A stretch of 64,000 bases of DNA from Chamaea fasciata (Eukaryota > Chordata > Aves > Passeriformes > Sylviidae), in assembly GCA_029207755.1 (NCBI GenBank), contig JARCOQ010000012.1, forward strand, positions 20,137,740-20,201,739, given 5' to 3'. The stretch's first letter is position 1. Each line of letters opens with the position of its first letter. This document shows, one piece after another, positions 48,430 to 60,259 of this stretch. The position numbers and the translations under genes are program-made. The notes below the pieces were generated by a model. It searched no databases, was not told the DNA's origin, and worked only from the letters and a program-made list of their open reading frames with translations.

Positions 48430-48688
48430 CCTCCTTCCCTGTGCTCATCAGTTCAGACTAACAGATGGGGGCCACCACTTCCATCAGCTCTTCTGGAAGG
48501 TGGAATGTAACAGGCCAGCTGGGAAGGAGGGCCAGAGCACCTCAGCCCACAGTAGCCCCAAGGCCAAACGTGATTCCCAGAGGCCCAAACGTACGGCCCC
48601 CGTGTTTGGGCTGGAGCCGCTGTCAATGGACCTGAAGCCAGGAGAGTCTGTGGACTTGGTGCTGCCAGGCTTCTCCCGCAAGGCGCAG
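48430..48688 (+). CDS. HYDIN: HYDIN exon M16, module B
   Basis: 259 bases, intact. Arg to His in LPCARQF and Arg to Pro in SQRRKRT. The acceptor context is tttctcttctag, slightly more pyrimidine-rich than in module A. Confidence 0.93.
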
Positions 48689-49477
48689 GTGAGGTCCCCA
48701 CCACGGGCTGAGCTGGGGAAGCATCAGATCCCCTCCCCTGGGCTCGTTCCACAGTCCCTTGACATTTGCCTGGGGAAATGAGCCTGTTTGGCTCCCTTTG
48801 TGCAGCTCACAGTCAAAGCTCAGGGGCTGAGTCGTCTACGCTTTCTGCTGGAATCACTATCATTAGTGGCACTGGCACGGCAGGAAATGTTCTGAAACAG
48901 CCCTGGAATCAGATTGATGTAGCAGAAGCAGTAGGAGGCCTTTAGGTGCCACTTCAGGCTCCTGCTAAGCTTCATCCCGCTCTGCTCAGGTTTTCCAAAA
49001 GCAGCATGGTGCTCTGCTTTCCCTTTGGAGAACCACAGCACATCCAAAGCCATGTGCTCCTGTTTTGCAGTTTCCCAAGAGAGCTGAGAGGGAAAAAGTT
49101 GAAAAACGTCAGCAGTCGTGTTGGACTCTAAAGGGGAAAACTGAGACCATTTGAATTTCAGTCAGGGAAACATTTTCTTAAATGAGGCTTGTGCCAAGAG
49201 TGGGCTGGTGGGAAGAGACAGGAGGGAGTCAAAATCATCTGGTTTAGACTTTTTGAGAGCATTTTGGTGCTCAGGGGTTGATATCTATGTGTTGAAAATG
49301 CATGTTTGCTGTGTCTGTGTATCCCAGAGAGCAGAACTTGGCCTGCTGGCTGCAAGCGGGAATGCCCAGCAGCCCAGCTTGCCTGCACAGGCAGCAAGAA
49401 CCCCTGGAGAGCCAAGGTTGGCTTTTAATACTGAAACCACACTGTGAGTCAGTGCTGGTCATGTTTTGAAATATTCC

Positions 49478-49857
49478 CCCCGCAGGCCCGGCCCCCCTCC
49501 CCAGGGCTAGCTCTGGAGAGGCTTTGGAGGAATATCTCCGAAGGGACAGGACAAAAGATTTCAAAAGAGGTTCTTACCCCCAGATTATTCCAAGTCGTTT
49601 ATTCCTCAAAGGGGTCCAGGGGCCGAAAGAGAGAGAACAAAGAAATCCAGGGGTCTTATCTAGTCTCCTATTTTGGGAGGGTCCTGGCATTCAGCCAATT
49701 AGGTGTGGACATGTAGGGAGGAAATTCCAGAAGGGTCAAAAGGCGAGAGACCATTCCCCTAAAGAATTGCAAGGTTTCTCCAGGAGGAAAATGCCTTTGA
49801 AGCCCACAGTCAACAGGCACAACCTGTCTGTGTTTCCATCACTTTCGGGGAGGTGAT
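49478..49857 (-). mobile_element. Possible LTR-type element, junction intron of period 2
   Basis: Counterpart of 22800-23180; same minus-strand AATAAA and unresolved ends. Confidence 0.3.
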
Positions 49858-50477
49858 TGCTGTAATCAGTTGATGATTCTTCCTTGCTGCTTTACTGGTG
49901 CTTTAAATTCTCTTTGTCATCTCCCTTTTTTAGGGATTGCTGTGTTCCTTCTTTTGCTTTTCAGGTTTGCTTTTGTTCCCAGTAAGGCCACAGTGTTTGG
50001 TCTCCTCTCTTGCTGCTCTGCCTGCATGACTGTATCCCCCAGAACTGCCCTATCCAAAGCTGACCTGCTAGAAAGGAATTTCTTCCTCCCCGCAGGAGAA
50101 TGTGCTGTTATGCTTTCAGGTAGCCCATTCCCTCCGTGGAACACGACTGCATAGCTGTGTGCAGGCAGAAATCAGCAGGTTTTTGGCCCTGTTGAATATG
50201 CAGATGATTTGGTTCAGGTGCTCTTGTCTCCATCCTGCCGGTGCTGACCTGCTCGGCCCTTCCTTCCCACCAGGCACTGCCCTACTGCCCCTGGCCAAAA
50301 TGCTGGAGCCAGACAGAAGGGATTCAAGTTCACCCTTGGGAATTCTGTGCCTGTACCTCCACAGCAGAAAGGGCTTTGGAAAAGGGGTCAAGGAAGGACG
50401 TCACCAGGGCATGGACAGGTCTCCTCTTGTCCTGTTTCCTCAAGTGGCAAAATCATGGTTCCATGTCTTTCCTGCAG

Positions 50478-50612
50478 AATCTTCAGGGGGTGCAGGTCTC
50501 CATGGAGAGCTCACCTTACTTCCAGCTGGCGGGCCCCAGTGATGCATGCCGTGCCGTGCCAGGAGGCGCCATTACCGATGTGCACGTCCACTTCACTCCT
50601 GACGAGAACAAG
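50478..50612 (+). CDS. HYDIN: HYDIN exon M1, module C
   Basis: 135 bases, intact, with one silent change from module B (ggt to ggc). Both edges are phase 0. Confidence 0.92.
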
Positions 50613-52036
50613 GTGAGACTGGAGGAGCCAAAACACAGATTTATCTCCAAAGCCATTGTTGTCCCTGCACTCTGGGTACAGCCCATGCTGTGAGCTTGGC
50701 TCCAGGCCGTGGGCAGGCAGCCTGCAGCCAGTCCCAGCTTGGCATGTGCTGTCAGGCCCTGCACCCAGGCCTGACAGGCCCTGCTTCCCCTCGCTGCACA
50801 TTCCTCTGAGCATTCCCAAGGGAAGAAAGATGCCCAGGGAACAGTAGGCAAACGGTAGAGGGGTGTTGATAGATGTCTGGCCATCTCTAGGTATAGTGGA
50901 AGGGGTTTCATTATTCTGCAAAGTACTAGAGGAACAAAGAGGTCAGAGAGCTTTCCGCCTTCCTGACGGGCAACAGCTTCCCTGCCTCACCCGGGGCTGG
51001 AGCAAGGACGGTGCTTTTTCACACCCTCTGTTCTCCAGCCTTGCGGCTGTGCTGTCCCAGAGCACAGCTGACCATGATACGGCTGCAAGGCCAGGGCAGA
51101 GGATGTGCTGTGCCCGTGGGCCCAGCCTGGCACAGGCACACTGAGCTCTAGGTGCCCTTAGTCAGCAGGAGCTTGGTGAGCTGCAGGGGACTTGGACACC
51201 TGCCTGAAAGAGCTCGTGTAGGGCAGGTACAGCCTGCAGGCAGGCAGACCTGTGGGCCCAGAGCCGGTGGCAGCGACACTGCTGCGGCTCTGTCTTCATG
51301 CCTGTCACTGTGGCTGCTCTGTCAGCTGGCGCCCATTCCATGCCAATTGTGCTTTTGCGTGCAAGTTTGAACACCAGTGCCGAGGCCCTGGCAAGTCTGC
51401 TCTCAGCGCTGTGATCTGGAGGCTCGTTCATACAGAGGGGTTTAGGACATGGCATGGAAGGGAGGAAGCCTTGCAGGGAAACAAAGAGAGGCTCTTTGCA
51501 ACAGCATCCTGCTACCTCTTAGCACTGTTCTTCTCGTGACTTGGTTGGAGAGGCAAAGTTAGAGGGGAGTTCTGAGCAAACAGATATTTCTACACCAGGC
51601 CAGAGGTCCAGGATCTCTTTGGGTGCAGCTGTTCTCTCAGTTTCCTTTTGCTGCTTAGATTCAGTTTAACACTTTGTCCTATTCTCAATCAGTGGGAATA
51701 TAGTAACCTAAGGAGGAATGTCCTGTGTTCCCTAGCTCCATGTTCCTTAGAAGGGACTTAGGAATTATTTAACATCATTAAAATTGAGAGTAAAAATTAT
51801 GGTGGCCCTGGGCACTTGTCTGTATGACCCAAGTGACACAAGAGCTTAATGCCACTGAGATAGGTTTTGCAAAGTGCACTGCTGCCTTTAAAATGTGAGA
51901 TATTAGTAGAACTTATTGTTCATTTGGGGGTGGAATAGGTAAATTGATACCCTTGAAGGGATATAGGAAATGGCTTTTCTTCTGCCATGGAGATGGCACC
52001 AAATGACCTGTGCTGAGACAGTTTCTTTTCCTGCAG

Positions 52037-52236
52037 GTTTATTCCCATGAGCTCGTCTGCGTCAGTGGAGAGGAAAGGATAGTTGTGCCAATTCGGGCCA
52101 TCCCTGCCCGAGCTATCCTGGACTTCCCAGACGAGCTGGACTTCTCAAAGTGTCCGGTCAAGGGCAGCACCCGCAAGAGTCTGCTGATTCAGAATTGTGG
52201 TAGTGTGGCAGCTCATTACCAGCTGAGCACCGAGAG
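52037..52236 (+). CDS. HYDIN: HYDIN exon M2, module C
   Basis: 200 bases, intact. Gly to Ser near the end (YQLSTER against YQLGTER). Joins in phase to M3 at 55331. Confidence 0.95.
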
Positions 52237-53768
52237 GTGAGGCAGCTCATCTGTCCTTGTGCAAAACACCTTTGGGGGATAACAGAGTTGGGAAAGAACA
52301 ACAGAAGGAACCAGAGCATGGGAGCTGCTGCCCTGCATCGCTGGCTGGAAATGGGCAGGATGGATGGCATCTGCTCTTGCTTTCAGTGTTCTTAGCAGGA
52401 TGCAGCCTTTGAGCTTTCTCTGCCCCAGATTTCCTGGGGGGTGCTGGAACATGTTCGTTGCTGGCTTGCGCCCTCCTGAGCACAAGCAGCTTCTGAAATG
52501 GGTACTCACCACTGTCAGCCAAACAGACCCATTCTCTGGGAGGACACAGGCACATGGCTTTCCAGTGGTGCCTGCATCAGATGCCCAACATGAGCTGTGT
52601 TGCAGGCAGCCGGTGCAGTTCCTGTTACTTAAAGCTGATCTGATTTCCCTTGTCAGCTGAGGGCATCAGTCCCCTCTTCTGTTCCACGATGAACCTTTGA
52701 AAGCCGGTTTAAAATTTCAAACACGTGCTTTAAATCTCTGAATAAGGTCGTGCCCCCTTTCATTGAGATCTCATTTTATATATTCTGAAGTTCCTGTGTT
52801 TCTGCTGTTTTTTCATTTTGGTTTGTGTTAAATGTTTGCCAAAAGATCATGAATTCTTCATTGGGAACTTTCATAAATGTCAAGCTCCTCCAAGGCCTAT
52901 CAATACACCACATGCCCATAGGCATAGGCACAGGTGTATTAGAAACATGAGACATTTAGTGACTATGTGAAAAGCAATTGGGCTGATTTAGAAGATAAAA
53001 GTATAGAATAACTTTCTCTAGAGGGGACCTCTGGAAATTGTCCGAGCAAATACGCTGCTCAAAGCAAGACCAGTGTCCGGGGATTGCAAGGGGCCATTGG
53101 GAGATCTGGAGTTGTCTTTAGATGCCATACAAGGAAACAGACATACAAATGGACTAGTTAAAAAGCCGAAGACGACCTATTAAAACCCCTCCATGACCTT
53201 ATCTTTTCTGCCTGTCGGGTGCAGTAGTGATTCATTGAAAGGGTAGATCTAACAGGATGAGAACTATCTTAAGGAACAGCTGACAATTAACTCACTATAT
53301 TGCTCTAATCAAGCCATAAAAGGCCAAAATTTATCCTGCCAGCCCCATCTCTTGGCAGTGGTTTTCATTTGGTTATTATAGCGTCAGGGATGTCTCCTTC
53401 ACAGTCCTTCTTATCTGTGGGCTCAGGGAACAGCTTAGTGATGTTGACTGAAATTCAGAGGAGTTAAGTTTAACTGTAGAGCTTGTGTCCTTGGGTCTTG
53501 GGGAGCCAGGTCTATATGAGAGATGACTGCTCCAGCAGGAACAGGGGAGTCTGGTGGGTACAGCCTGGGGTGGGATGTAGGAGATGCAAGGGCTGATTTG
53601 CACTCAGTTTTTCAGCCCTGACAACTGAAACTTGGCTGGATCCTCTTCTCCTGGTAATTTGAAAATAAGAAGATATCTTCTTTCTCACGCAACCCCTGAG
53701 GTCACTCCCAGGAGTGTTATTCACATCCTGCCATCTGAGGGCAGGAGTATGTAACATGGGGCAGGAGT

Positions 53769-53788
53769 GGGAAGGGAAGGGAAGGGAA
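53769..53788 (+). repeat. (GGGAA)4 microsatellite
   Basis: Only four copies at the site that has 36 and 46 in the other periods, with the ggtagtgctg right flank of period 1. Confidence 0.95.
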
Positions 53789-55330
53789 GGTAGTGCTGAA
53801 GTGTGGCCAGGGACTCCCTTAACTGGCAGCTTCTCTTTCTGGCAAAATTCCTGACAAAACAATAAGAAAAAAATCCTGTGCCTTGCCCACACCAGGCACC
53901 GATCCCCCAAGCCCCAGCAGAGACCTGCAGCAGTGCTGGCTCACCCTCGGGGCAGATGTGGGAGCTCGTACAGTAATCGGGCTCCGGGGCTGCTGGGGCC
54001 TTGTCTTTCCTCCTCTCTCCCCAAAGTCTCACATCCAGCACATAAACATTGCTGGCCCAAGGCTTCTCCATCAGCCACTAGTGATGTTCTCACTAGTGGT
54101 AATGGAGCAGGTCAGGCCCATAACTGCAGCAATAGGTCCTTAGTGAGCAGAACCTGAAGCAAGTTCATCAGCTGTCACTACTGACATGAATGAAATTCCG
54201 CTTGCCAGATGTTCTCTATATTTTTGTGTGTGATAAGTTCATCACCAAACTCCCCAGAACACCCTTTCTGTGCACAGATTGACCACCAGCAAAGCACTGA
54301 GGAACTTTTGTTTCCTCAGTGGGGCTGTGGAAGAGCACAAAGCCCAGCAACTTCTGGGCAGAAGCACATTTCACCTGAGCTGTCCCTGAGCATCAAAGCA
54401 CGGAGTCTTGTGTTTGTCAGGCAAGAACTGTTCACCTGGTGACCAATCCTAATTGCTCCTGTTACATCCAAAGTGCACCAAGACATTTGCGTAATTATTT
54501 CCAACACATTGCGCAGAGTTTGTCTGGTGAGCCAAGCAAACAGTTACCAGCCTGGATGACAACCCAGGGCCCCAGACTGCACTGCTGGTAAATACACAAA
54601 ACCCTCCTGTTCTGCCTCCTCGATGTGCTCCTGCTAATGGTGCTTCATATGGCTGGGATTGGATCCTTCAGATTGTAAATGGCATCCTCCGTTTGGGTCT
54701 TGTTTCCATGTCACTGTATTGCTCTAATCTGCATTTGCACTCTTTCAGAGTTTTGATTGCTCCTTTTTGTAGAGCAGCTTTCATTGAAATGCTGACAAAA
54801 TGTGCTAATTCAGGATCTTTTCAAGGTAAAATAAACCAAAGAGCCACACTGCAAATTCAACAGTAGTTATTCCGTGGTCTTCAAGGGAAAGTTCCTTCTC
54901 CCTGTCTGATTCCTAGGCTGTAATCTCACAAGAGAGGTAGTGCCCTAACATTTGCATCTCTTGAGAGGAGGTTTATAGGTAGCAGGAAAAGAGAAATTCC
55001 TGAGGCAGTCAGTGTCAAGTTATGCATGCAGATAGCTCTTAACTCTCTCTGTGCTTTTCACAAACCATTCTCTGATGGGATTGCTGGCAGTCAGAAGGCT
55101 GGATGCAGAGTATGGGGGGGATTAGGTCGTTTTATCCCACAGGATCTTCTGAGGGCTGGATCTCCTCAGAAGTGGGTCAGTAGCTGTTTCTGATCCTGGC
55201 TGTTCTGTCTGTCTTGGCCGTAGTTTGTTTGCTCCCTGCTTGCCCAAGTGAGCTGAAGTGACCTGCACTGCAGAAGGAATATCGTGGCCAGATGTCCCCC
55301 CAAGTCCTGATCCCTCTCTTTGTGTTGCAG

Positions 55331-55452
55331 TCCTTTCTCCGTGGTTCCAGCCGAAGGAATTCTGGGCCCTGGTCACACCATGCAGGTGACAGTGGGATTT
55401 CACCCGCTGACGAGCGATGACCATTTTGGGTCCCTGGTGGCGCGCTGCACAG
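55331..55452 (+). CDS. HYDIN: HYDIN exon M3, module C
   Basis: 122 bases, intact. Gly to Asp (LTSDDHFGS) and one silent change (ttc to ttt). Confidence 0.92.
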
Positions 55453-56754
55453 GTGAGTGCTGGGCAACGCACGGGACACAGGACAGTTCTCCACCATCAC
55501 TCCCTGTTCATCCCCCTCAATTCCCTCTAGATGTACCTCCTCTGTTCCAGCTCTGCCCCAAAGAAAACTGAAATAGCTGGTGTTTAAATGGTTGAAAAAG
55601 TGGATCCCCTCTAACAGGGCTGAGATTTTTGGAATTCTGTTTTGCTGGGTGTTGCAGAGTGGAGGAAGGAGGAACCCTGATTCTCCACTACTGTGTGGCT
55701 ACGCCTGGGTGAAGTTTTATTTTACTCCTGGGCAGTGCTGTATGTGAGCTGCGAGGTCTCCATCAGACTCTCTCCAATGCAGTGTATTTCTTGCACACCT
55801 CTGTCCTGTATGCCGCTTCTCCACTGGCTTGTCACAGACCCTTTTACTATGTTGCCCTCTACACATCCATGCAGCTTTTGCCTAATAACATCTTCAGGCC
55901 CTCAAGTTCCTGTATGGTGACAAATCAAGACAAATTTTTCCTCGTCCCCATTTCCCAGGCCATTCATGCTGTTGCAAACCTCTCACATCTCCCATTTGAT
56001 TTCTAGACTGAGGAATCCCATTCAGACTTCATATAGAAGCTGCTCTGTACTTATTAATCTTTCCTTGTCCTTTTGTATTTAACCTGAAATGCTCCATCTT
56101 GGTTTTTGAGATCAGGACAATATGAAATATTTCAAGACTGATGGGGCTGTGGGTTTGGACAGGAAGATGACGATGATGATGATTTTTATGGTGTTCATTT
56201 TGTAGTGGTTTGTCATATTGCAAAGCCAGGCTGGTTGTGTTTCCTCTCCTGTGTCCCCTCCTGCTGTGGGCTGTCACTTCACCTGTTCCTCTGGGTCTCC
56301 TTTTTCTGCCCACATGCCCCCAGGCGTATTTGCTTGTCAGCAACAAGGGATCCAAGGGATCAGGAGGGGCAGGAGTCTCGTGGGATGCGCAGGGGAGACC
56401 TCGGCAAGCCAGGATTGACCAGGGCTCCTCAGTGTCACCTGAAGGACTTTGATGCAGAAATCCCAGTGGTCTGAGTGGGTCACCTGAGCACATCTGACAA
56501 ATCCCACTGTACATACTGTCACCTTGGGGCCAAATCTCTACAAACACCTTGGAAATAAGGTGGTTAAGGAGGTGCCCAGGACATCCTCACGCCGTACACA
56601 CAGAGCTGTCAGGACGTGATAAATGTACTGATCCATGGAACTGCTAATACATTTAAAAGCTATGACACTTTCTTCCGTGACCTGTGGTTTGCTTTGTTCC
56701 TTGTGCTTCCATCAGCAACTGAGCTAGCTGAGCAAAGACTCTGCTTTGTTCCAG

Positions 56755-56959
56755 GTGAAGAAAGTTTCTTCACATTCCTTCGCGCAGAAGCTGCAGATGT
56801 CAACATTGGATTGAGCACATATTCCCTGAAGGTTGAGAAGACTTTCATCACCACATCAAGCCACACAAGCATGTTCATCAGGAACAGGAGTAACATCACA
56901 ACCCACTTCCAGTGGAAGATGTTTCCTACTGAGGAAGCCGACAATGAAGAGAAGAGGAG
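56755..56959 (+). CDS. HYDIN: HYDIN exon M4, module C
   Basis: 205 bases, intact. It shares FLRAEA with module B. Private changes are Met to Leu (TYSLKVEK), Ala to Thr (NITTHFQW) and a silent aga to agg. Confidence 0.93.
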
Positions 56960-57162
56960 GTTGGTTTGAAAGATACGTTTCAGTGAGATACATGGCCCAA
57001 GACTGAAACTAATGCATGGCCTCAGGGGGGTGTTGGTGATTTTGAATGGTTTAGGCCAAGTAAACCATCCCTGGCCTTAGGGTGTGTGTCCCTGGGCTGC
57101 AGGAGCTCAGCACAGCATTCCAGTTCCATTTATACTCCAACCAAGGATGGCATTTTGGGAAG

Positions 57163-58330
57163 GAAAGGTTGATTGCAATGACTGGTTTTCCTCAAGTTCT
57201 AATTGGGCTTTTGCCTCCCTAATCTTCTTCCTACATGACCTGGCAACATCCCTAAACGTTTCCTGAGTTGCCAGCCCCTCTTTGCAAAGGCGATACGCCC
57301 TCTTTTTTCCCCTTAGTTCCTTCCAAATCTCCTTGCCCATCCAGGCTCGTTGTCTTCCCTGTCAGCTCATCTTTCAGCACACAGGGACAGTCTGTTCCTG
57401 TGCCTTCAAGACTTCTTTCTTGAAGTATGTCCATCCTTCCTGTACCCCTTTGTTTGTAAAGGCTGTTTCCCAAGGTCCTCTCCAAAACAATCTCTTGAAC
57501 AGGCCGAAGGCTGCCTTCCAGAAGACCAGAGTGTAAGTTTTGTTGATGCCCCTCCTTGTTTCACTGAATGTTGAAAACTCTGTTATTTCACAGTCACTGT
57601 ACCCCCAGACAGTGGTGAACAGATGAAGTTCTTTTAGTTCTTAGGGAATCCAGTACCTGGATCCCAGGGAGGCAGCAGGCTTCCCTGTGGAATGGATCCG
57701 CTCGATATGCAGGGCCCTCATTTCCCCTTAGAAGGGGTTCACTTACTACCACTACCCTTCTTTTCTTCATAATACTTGAGGCTGGGATCTGTCTGGCAGA
57801 AAAAGTGCAGCTGTCTCCAGACAGAATTTTCTCTTTTAGTGTCATCTGTCTGAGCCTCTGGATCCAGGGCCTCATACCTATTCTGTCAGGGTGCAGTCAT
57901 GGGGGTCAGGACAGGATTTTATTACCTCCTCAGCACAAGCCCATCTCCATTCCCCACTGTCTCCTAGGTCTCCTCCTTCCGCCTGATCACAAGAAGGGCA
58001 GGGCTCCTCTGACTCCTGCTGAGCTTCTCTCGGGCTTGGAAGGGTGTAACTCCAGCAGTTTAGTTTTGTTTTGCTCTCCCTAACGCTCCTCAGCCTTTCC
58101 GCTTCTTCCTTACCTTCTGCCACTAGACAGAGCAGATCATTCACCTGCTCACACTGCACGCAGGTGTCTTTCACATTATCCTCTGATATTAACACCAGGC
58201 TCAGACCCTCCCTGCAGCCAGGGGCCTGGACAGCTGTGTCCTTCCTGGGGGGTTCTGTTTGAGATAGTACACTCTTGCTGGCGGCAGCAGCAGCAATGAC
58301 TTTGGATCATTTGTAAACTGTTGCTGGGGA
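57163..58330 (-). mobile_element. CR1 fragment with ORF1 N-terminal part retained, period 3
   Basis: On the minus strand, a degenerate ORF1 opens at 58195 and runs to 57878 with DTCVQCEQVNDLLCLVAEG and then EEAERLRSVRES, the coiled N-terminal part of avian CR1 ORF1. The SGNH part KKRRVVVV...LLRGNEGP...YRADPFHREACCLPG follows at 57780-57660, then the ORF2 endonuclease end and RT linker down to 57163. Order and strand are those of one element, so this copy shows the less deleted state. Stops interrupt both ORFs. Confidence 0.85.
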
Positions 58331-59014
58331 AAAAAAAAAAAAGCAGAAAGACGAATGAAAAAAAAAAAGGCAAGCACCTCACAACCAACCAAAAGACACA
58401 GCCCAGTACACAAGGAGGGTGGGTGGCTGCAGCCTTTCTGCTCAGCCTGCTTGTATCAACTGCCACGCAAAAACTGAAAAAATGCTGTGCAAACTGCCAG
58501 CCCAAACTGCTGTGCCAAAACTGCCGTGCCAAAACTGCCAGCCCAAACTGCCGTGCCCAAACTGCCAGCCCAAACTGCCGTGCCCAAACTGCCGTGCCCA
58601 AATTGCTGTGCCCAAACTGCCGTGCCCAAACTGCCGTGCCAGAACTGCCACGGCAAGCGCCTGTTTGCTGCGGGCCAGGTCGCTTGCACTCCCCAGAGCC
58701 ATTTTAAATCACCTGCAAAGGAACAGGAGGTCGACCCCCACCCGCTTGAATGGATGGCAAGAGGGTCCTTTAGTGCCCTGGGCTTCTTGGTTCTCCACTG
58801 TTCTCTGTCTACTTACACAGTGTCTGACTTCCATACAAGCTCTGTATGTTAAAAGAAAATCCCATGACCTTCTCTGGCTATTTCCCTGGGCTGTTTATTT
58901 CCATTTTTTCCTACTTGCCTGCCTCAGCCTGGATCCCAGGTGATCCACTTTCCCCTCAGAAGAAACTGGGTTTTCTTTAAGTAAACTTCAACCTGGTTTT
59001 GGTTTTCTGGATTT
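57778..59014. other. 1,237-base segment present only in period 3
   Basis: Aligning the flanks (aatac, a T-run, then ccaattacattt) shows 1,237 bases here that are absent at 4687 and 31321. It contains the CR1 ORF1 5' part, an A/T run, a 14-bp minisatellite and about 360 bases of unclassified sequence (58651-59014). It starts and ends at T microhomology. It is best explained as lost from periods 1 and 2. Confidence 0.85.
58491..58650 (-). repeat. 14-bp minisatellite (about 11 copies)
   Basis: Degenerate tandem copies of aaactgccgtgccc, with variants such as aaactgccagccc. It lies upstream of the CR1 ORF1 relic on the minus strand. It may be a tandem 5'-UTR repeat of that CR1 or an independent minisatellite. 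Confidence 0.88.
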
Positions 59015-59895
59015 TTTTCCAATTACATTTGTTTTCATGCCAGTTTGTGTCCTAGCCTGTCACCAGGACATTTTGTTTTTCCTTACTTCCAGTCTTAGGG
59101 ATGGTGTTAGTTCTAAGGCCAACTCTCCTGCTGTCAGAGATGCTTTTGAGATCTCAGAGCAGAGAGGACTTTTTTTTATGAGAGGAGCTAGTGCAGGATC
59201 CTTTCCCTCTCTGGCCATTCTACTACCATGCACTGGGATGGGACCCAAAAAGCTCTGGATCCTGAAAAGATGATCTCTCCAGGAGTTTGCTGTCTGTCTC
59301 CTGCACCAAGAAGTCCCTTCCCCTCTCACAGCCTCTGTTTTCATGCATATAAAACCTTGGATGTCACTGAAGGGATGCGGTGCCTGAATTCATCAATTTC
59401 CTTTGGAAGTACTCTGGGATGCTCTTGTGAAAGACAGAGTAGGGAACAGGACAGGTCCAAAATGGAAGAAACAAAGAGCGATGCTGGTAACACGTAACCA
59501 CAACCCAGCTTCGTCTCCCTTTCCCAGGGAAGTCCTGCAGTGGGTGCACCGTGATCTTTATCTGCTTCCCCCGAGCACCTCAGTGGTAGGAAAAGCCAGC
59601 TGAGGTGGCTGGTGGATTCTCCCTCAGTTTTGGCAGAGGCTTTGAGGCAGGAGACTCTCTTGAGGGATGCTGGCTTTCCAAAGCTCTCCTGAGCTTGCAA
59701 GTGTGGAGTAAAGCTACCTGCTGAGCTTGTGCACAACAAGTTATCTTCTGATCCGATTGGGACCCTCGTGGCTTGGGGTCAGCCCTTGCTGGGGAGCTGC
59801 CGCTCCTCCCCAAGTGCTTTGCTCTCCCGCACTTCCGCTTCTCTCTGCAAATATATTAAATGACCTGCTGGCTTTGTCTCTCCCTGCGGCTGCAG

Positions 59896-60088
59896 GCAGT
59901 GTGATTTGCTGGAGCCACCACCAAAGGTCTGGATGGAAGACTTCATGGAGGAGAAAAAAATAAAGAAGGTGAAGGGCTTTTGTGAAAATCGCACCTCCCT
60001 CCTGAGCCAAAAGGTCCAGGAGGAGAAGGCAAAGGTGCAAGAAGACCCCCTGCTGTTCTCCAATGACTTTTTTTTCATTGAGCCAATG
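59896..60088 (+). CDS. HYDIN: HYDIN exon M5, module C (intact)
   Basis: 193 bases, identical to module B, with seven A and eight T. Supports the six-A state in module A being derived. Confidence 0.94.
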
Positions 60089-60111
60089 GTAAGTGATAGC
60101 TGAGAACCTCA

Positions 60112-60259
60112 TTTTCCTCCTCTTCCTTCTCCTCCTTCTCTTTCTCCTCGTCCTCCTCCTCTTCCTTCTCCTCCTTCTCCTCCTTCTCCTCCTCCTCCTC
60201 TTCCTCCTCCTCCTCCTCCTCCTCTTCTTTCTCCTCCTCCTCCTCCTCTTCCTCCTCCC
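60112..60259 (+). repeat. Pyrimidine tract, module C
   Basis: CT-rich tract of about 148 bases with one G, 24 bases after the M5 donor. Confidence 0.94.

Larger units (their letters stand above)
26586..53263 (+). repeat. Tandem HYDIN duplicon, period 2
   Basis: Second period, 26,678 bases, collinear with period 1 throughout. The length difference comes mainly from ten extra GGGAA copies and a longer pyrimidine tract after M5. Introns hold the same elements as in period 1. By eye, divergence from period 1 is around 0.5-1 percent. It carries M3-M16 of module B and M1-M2 of module C. The M12 splice acceptor is mutated. Confidence 0.97.

Noticed and set aside
1..53263. The tandem copies as a simple assembly duplication of one locus
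   Set aside because: The copies differ by substitutions, microsatellite lengths, private lesions and a 1.2-kb indel, and are joined in an unbroken head-to-tail order. Mis-joined haplotypes cannot be fully excluded without reads.
58491..58650. Regularly spaced repeats resembling a CRISPR array
   Set aside because: Contiguous 14-bp degenerate tandem copies with no spacers, in an animal genome.
57778..59014. New transposon insertion specific to period 3
   Set aside because: Its content continues the CR1 shared by all copies and there is no visible target-site duplication. Deletion in the other copies is simpler.
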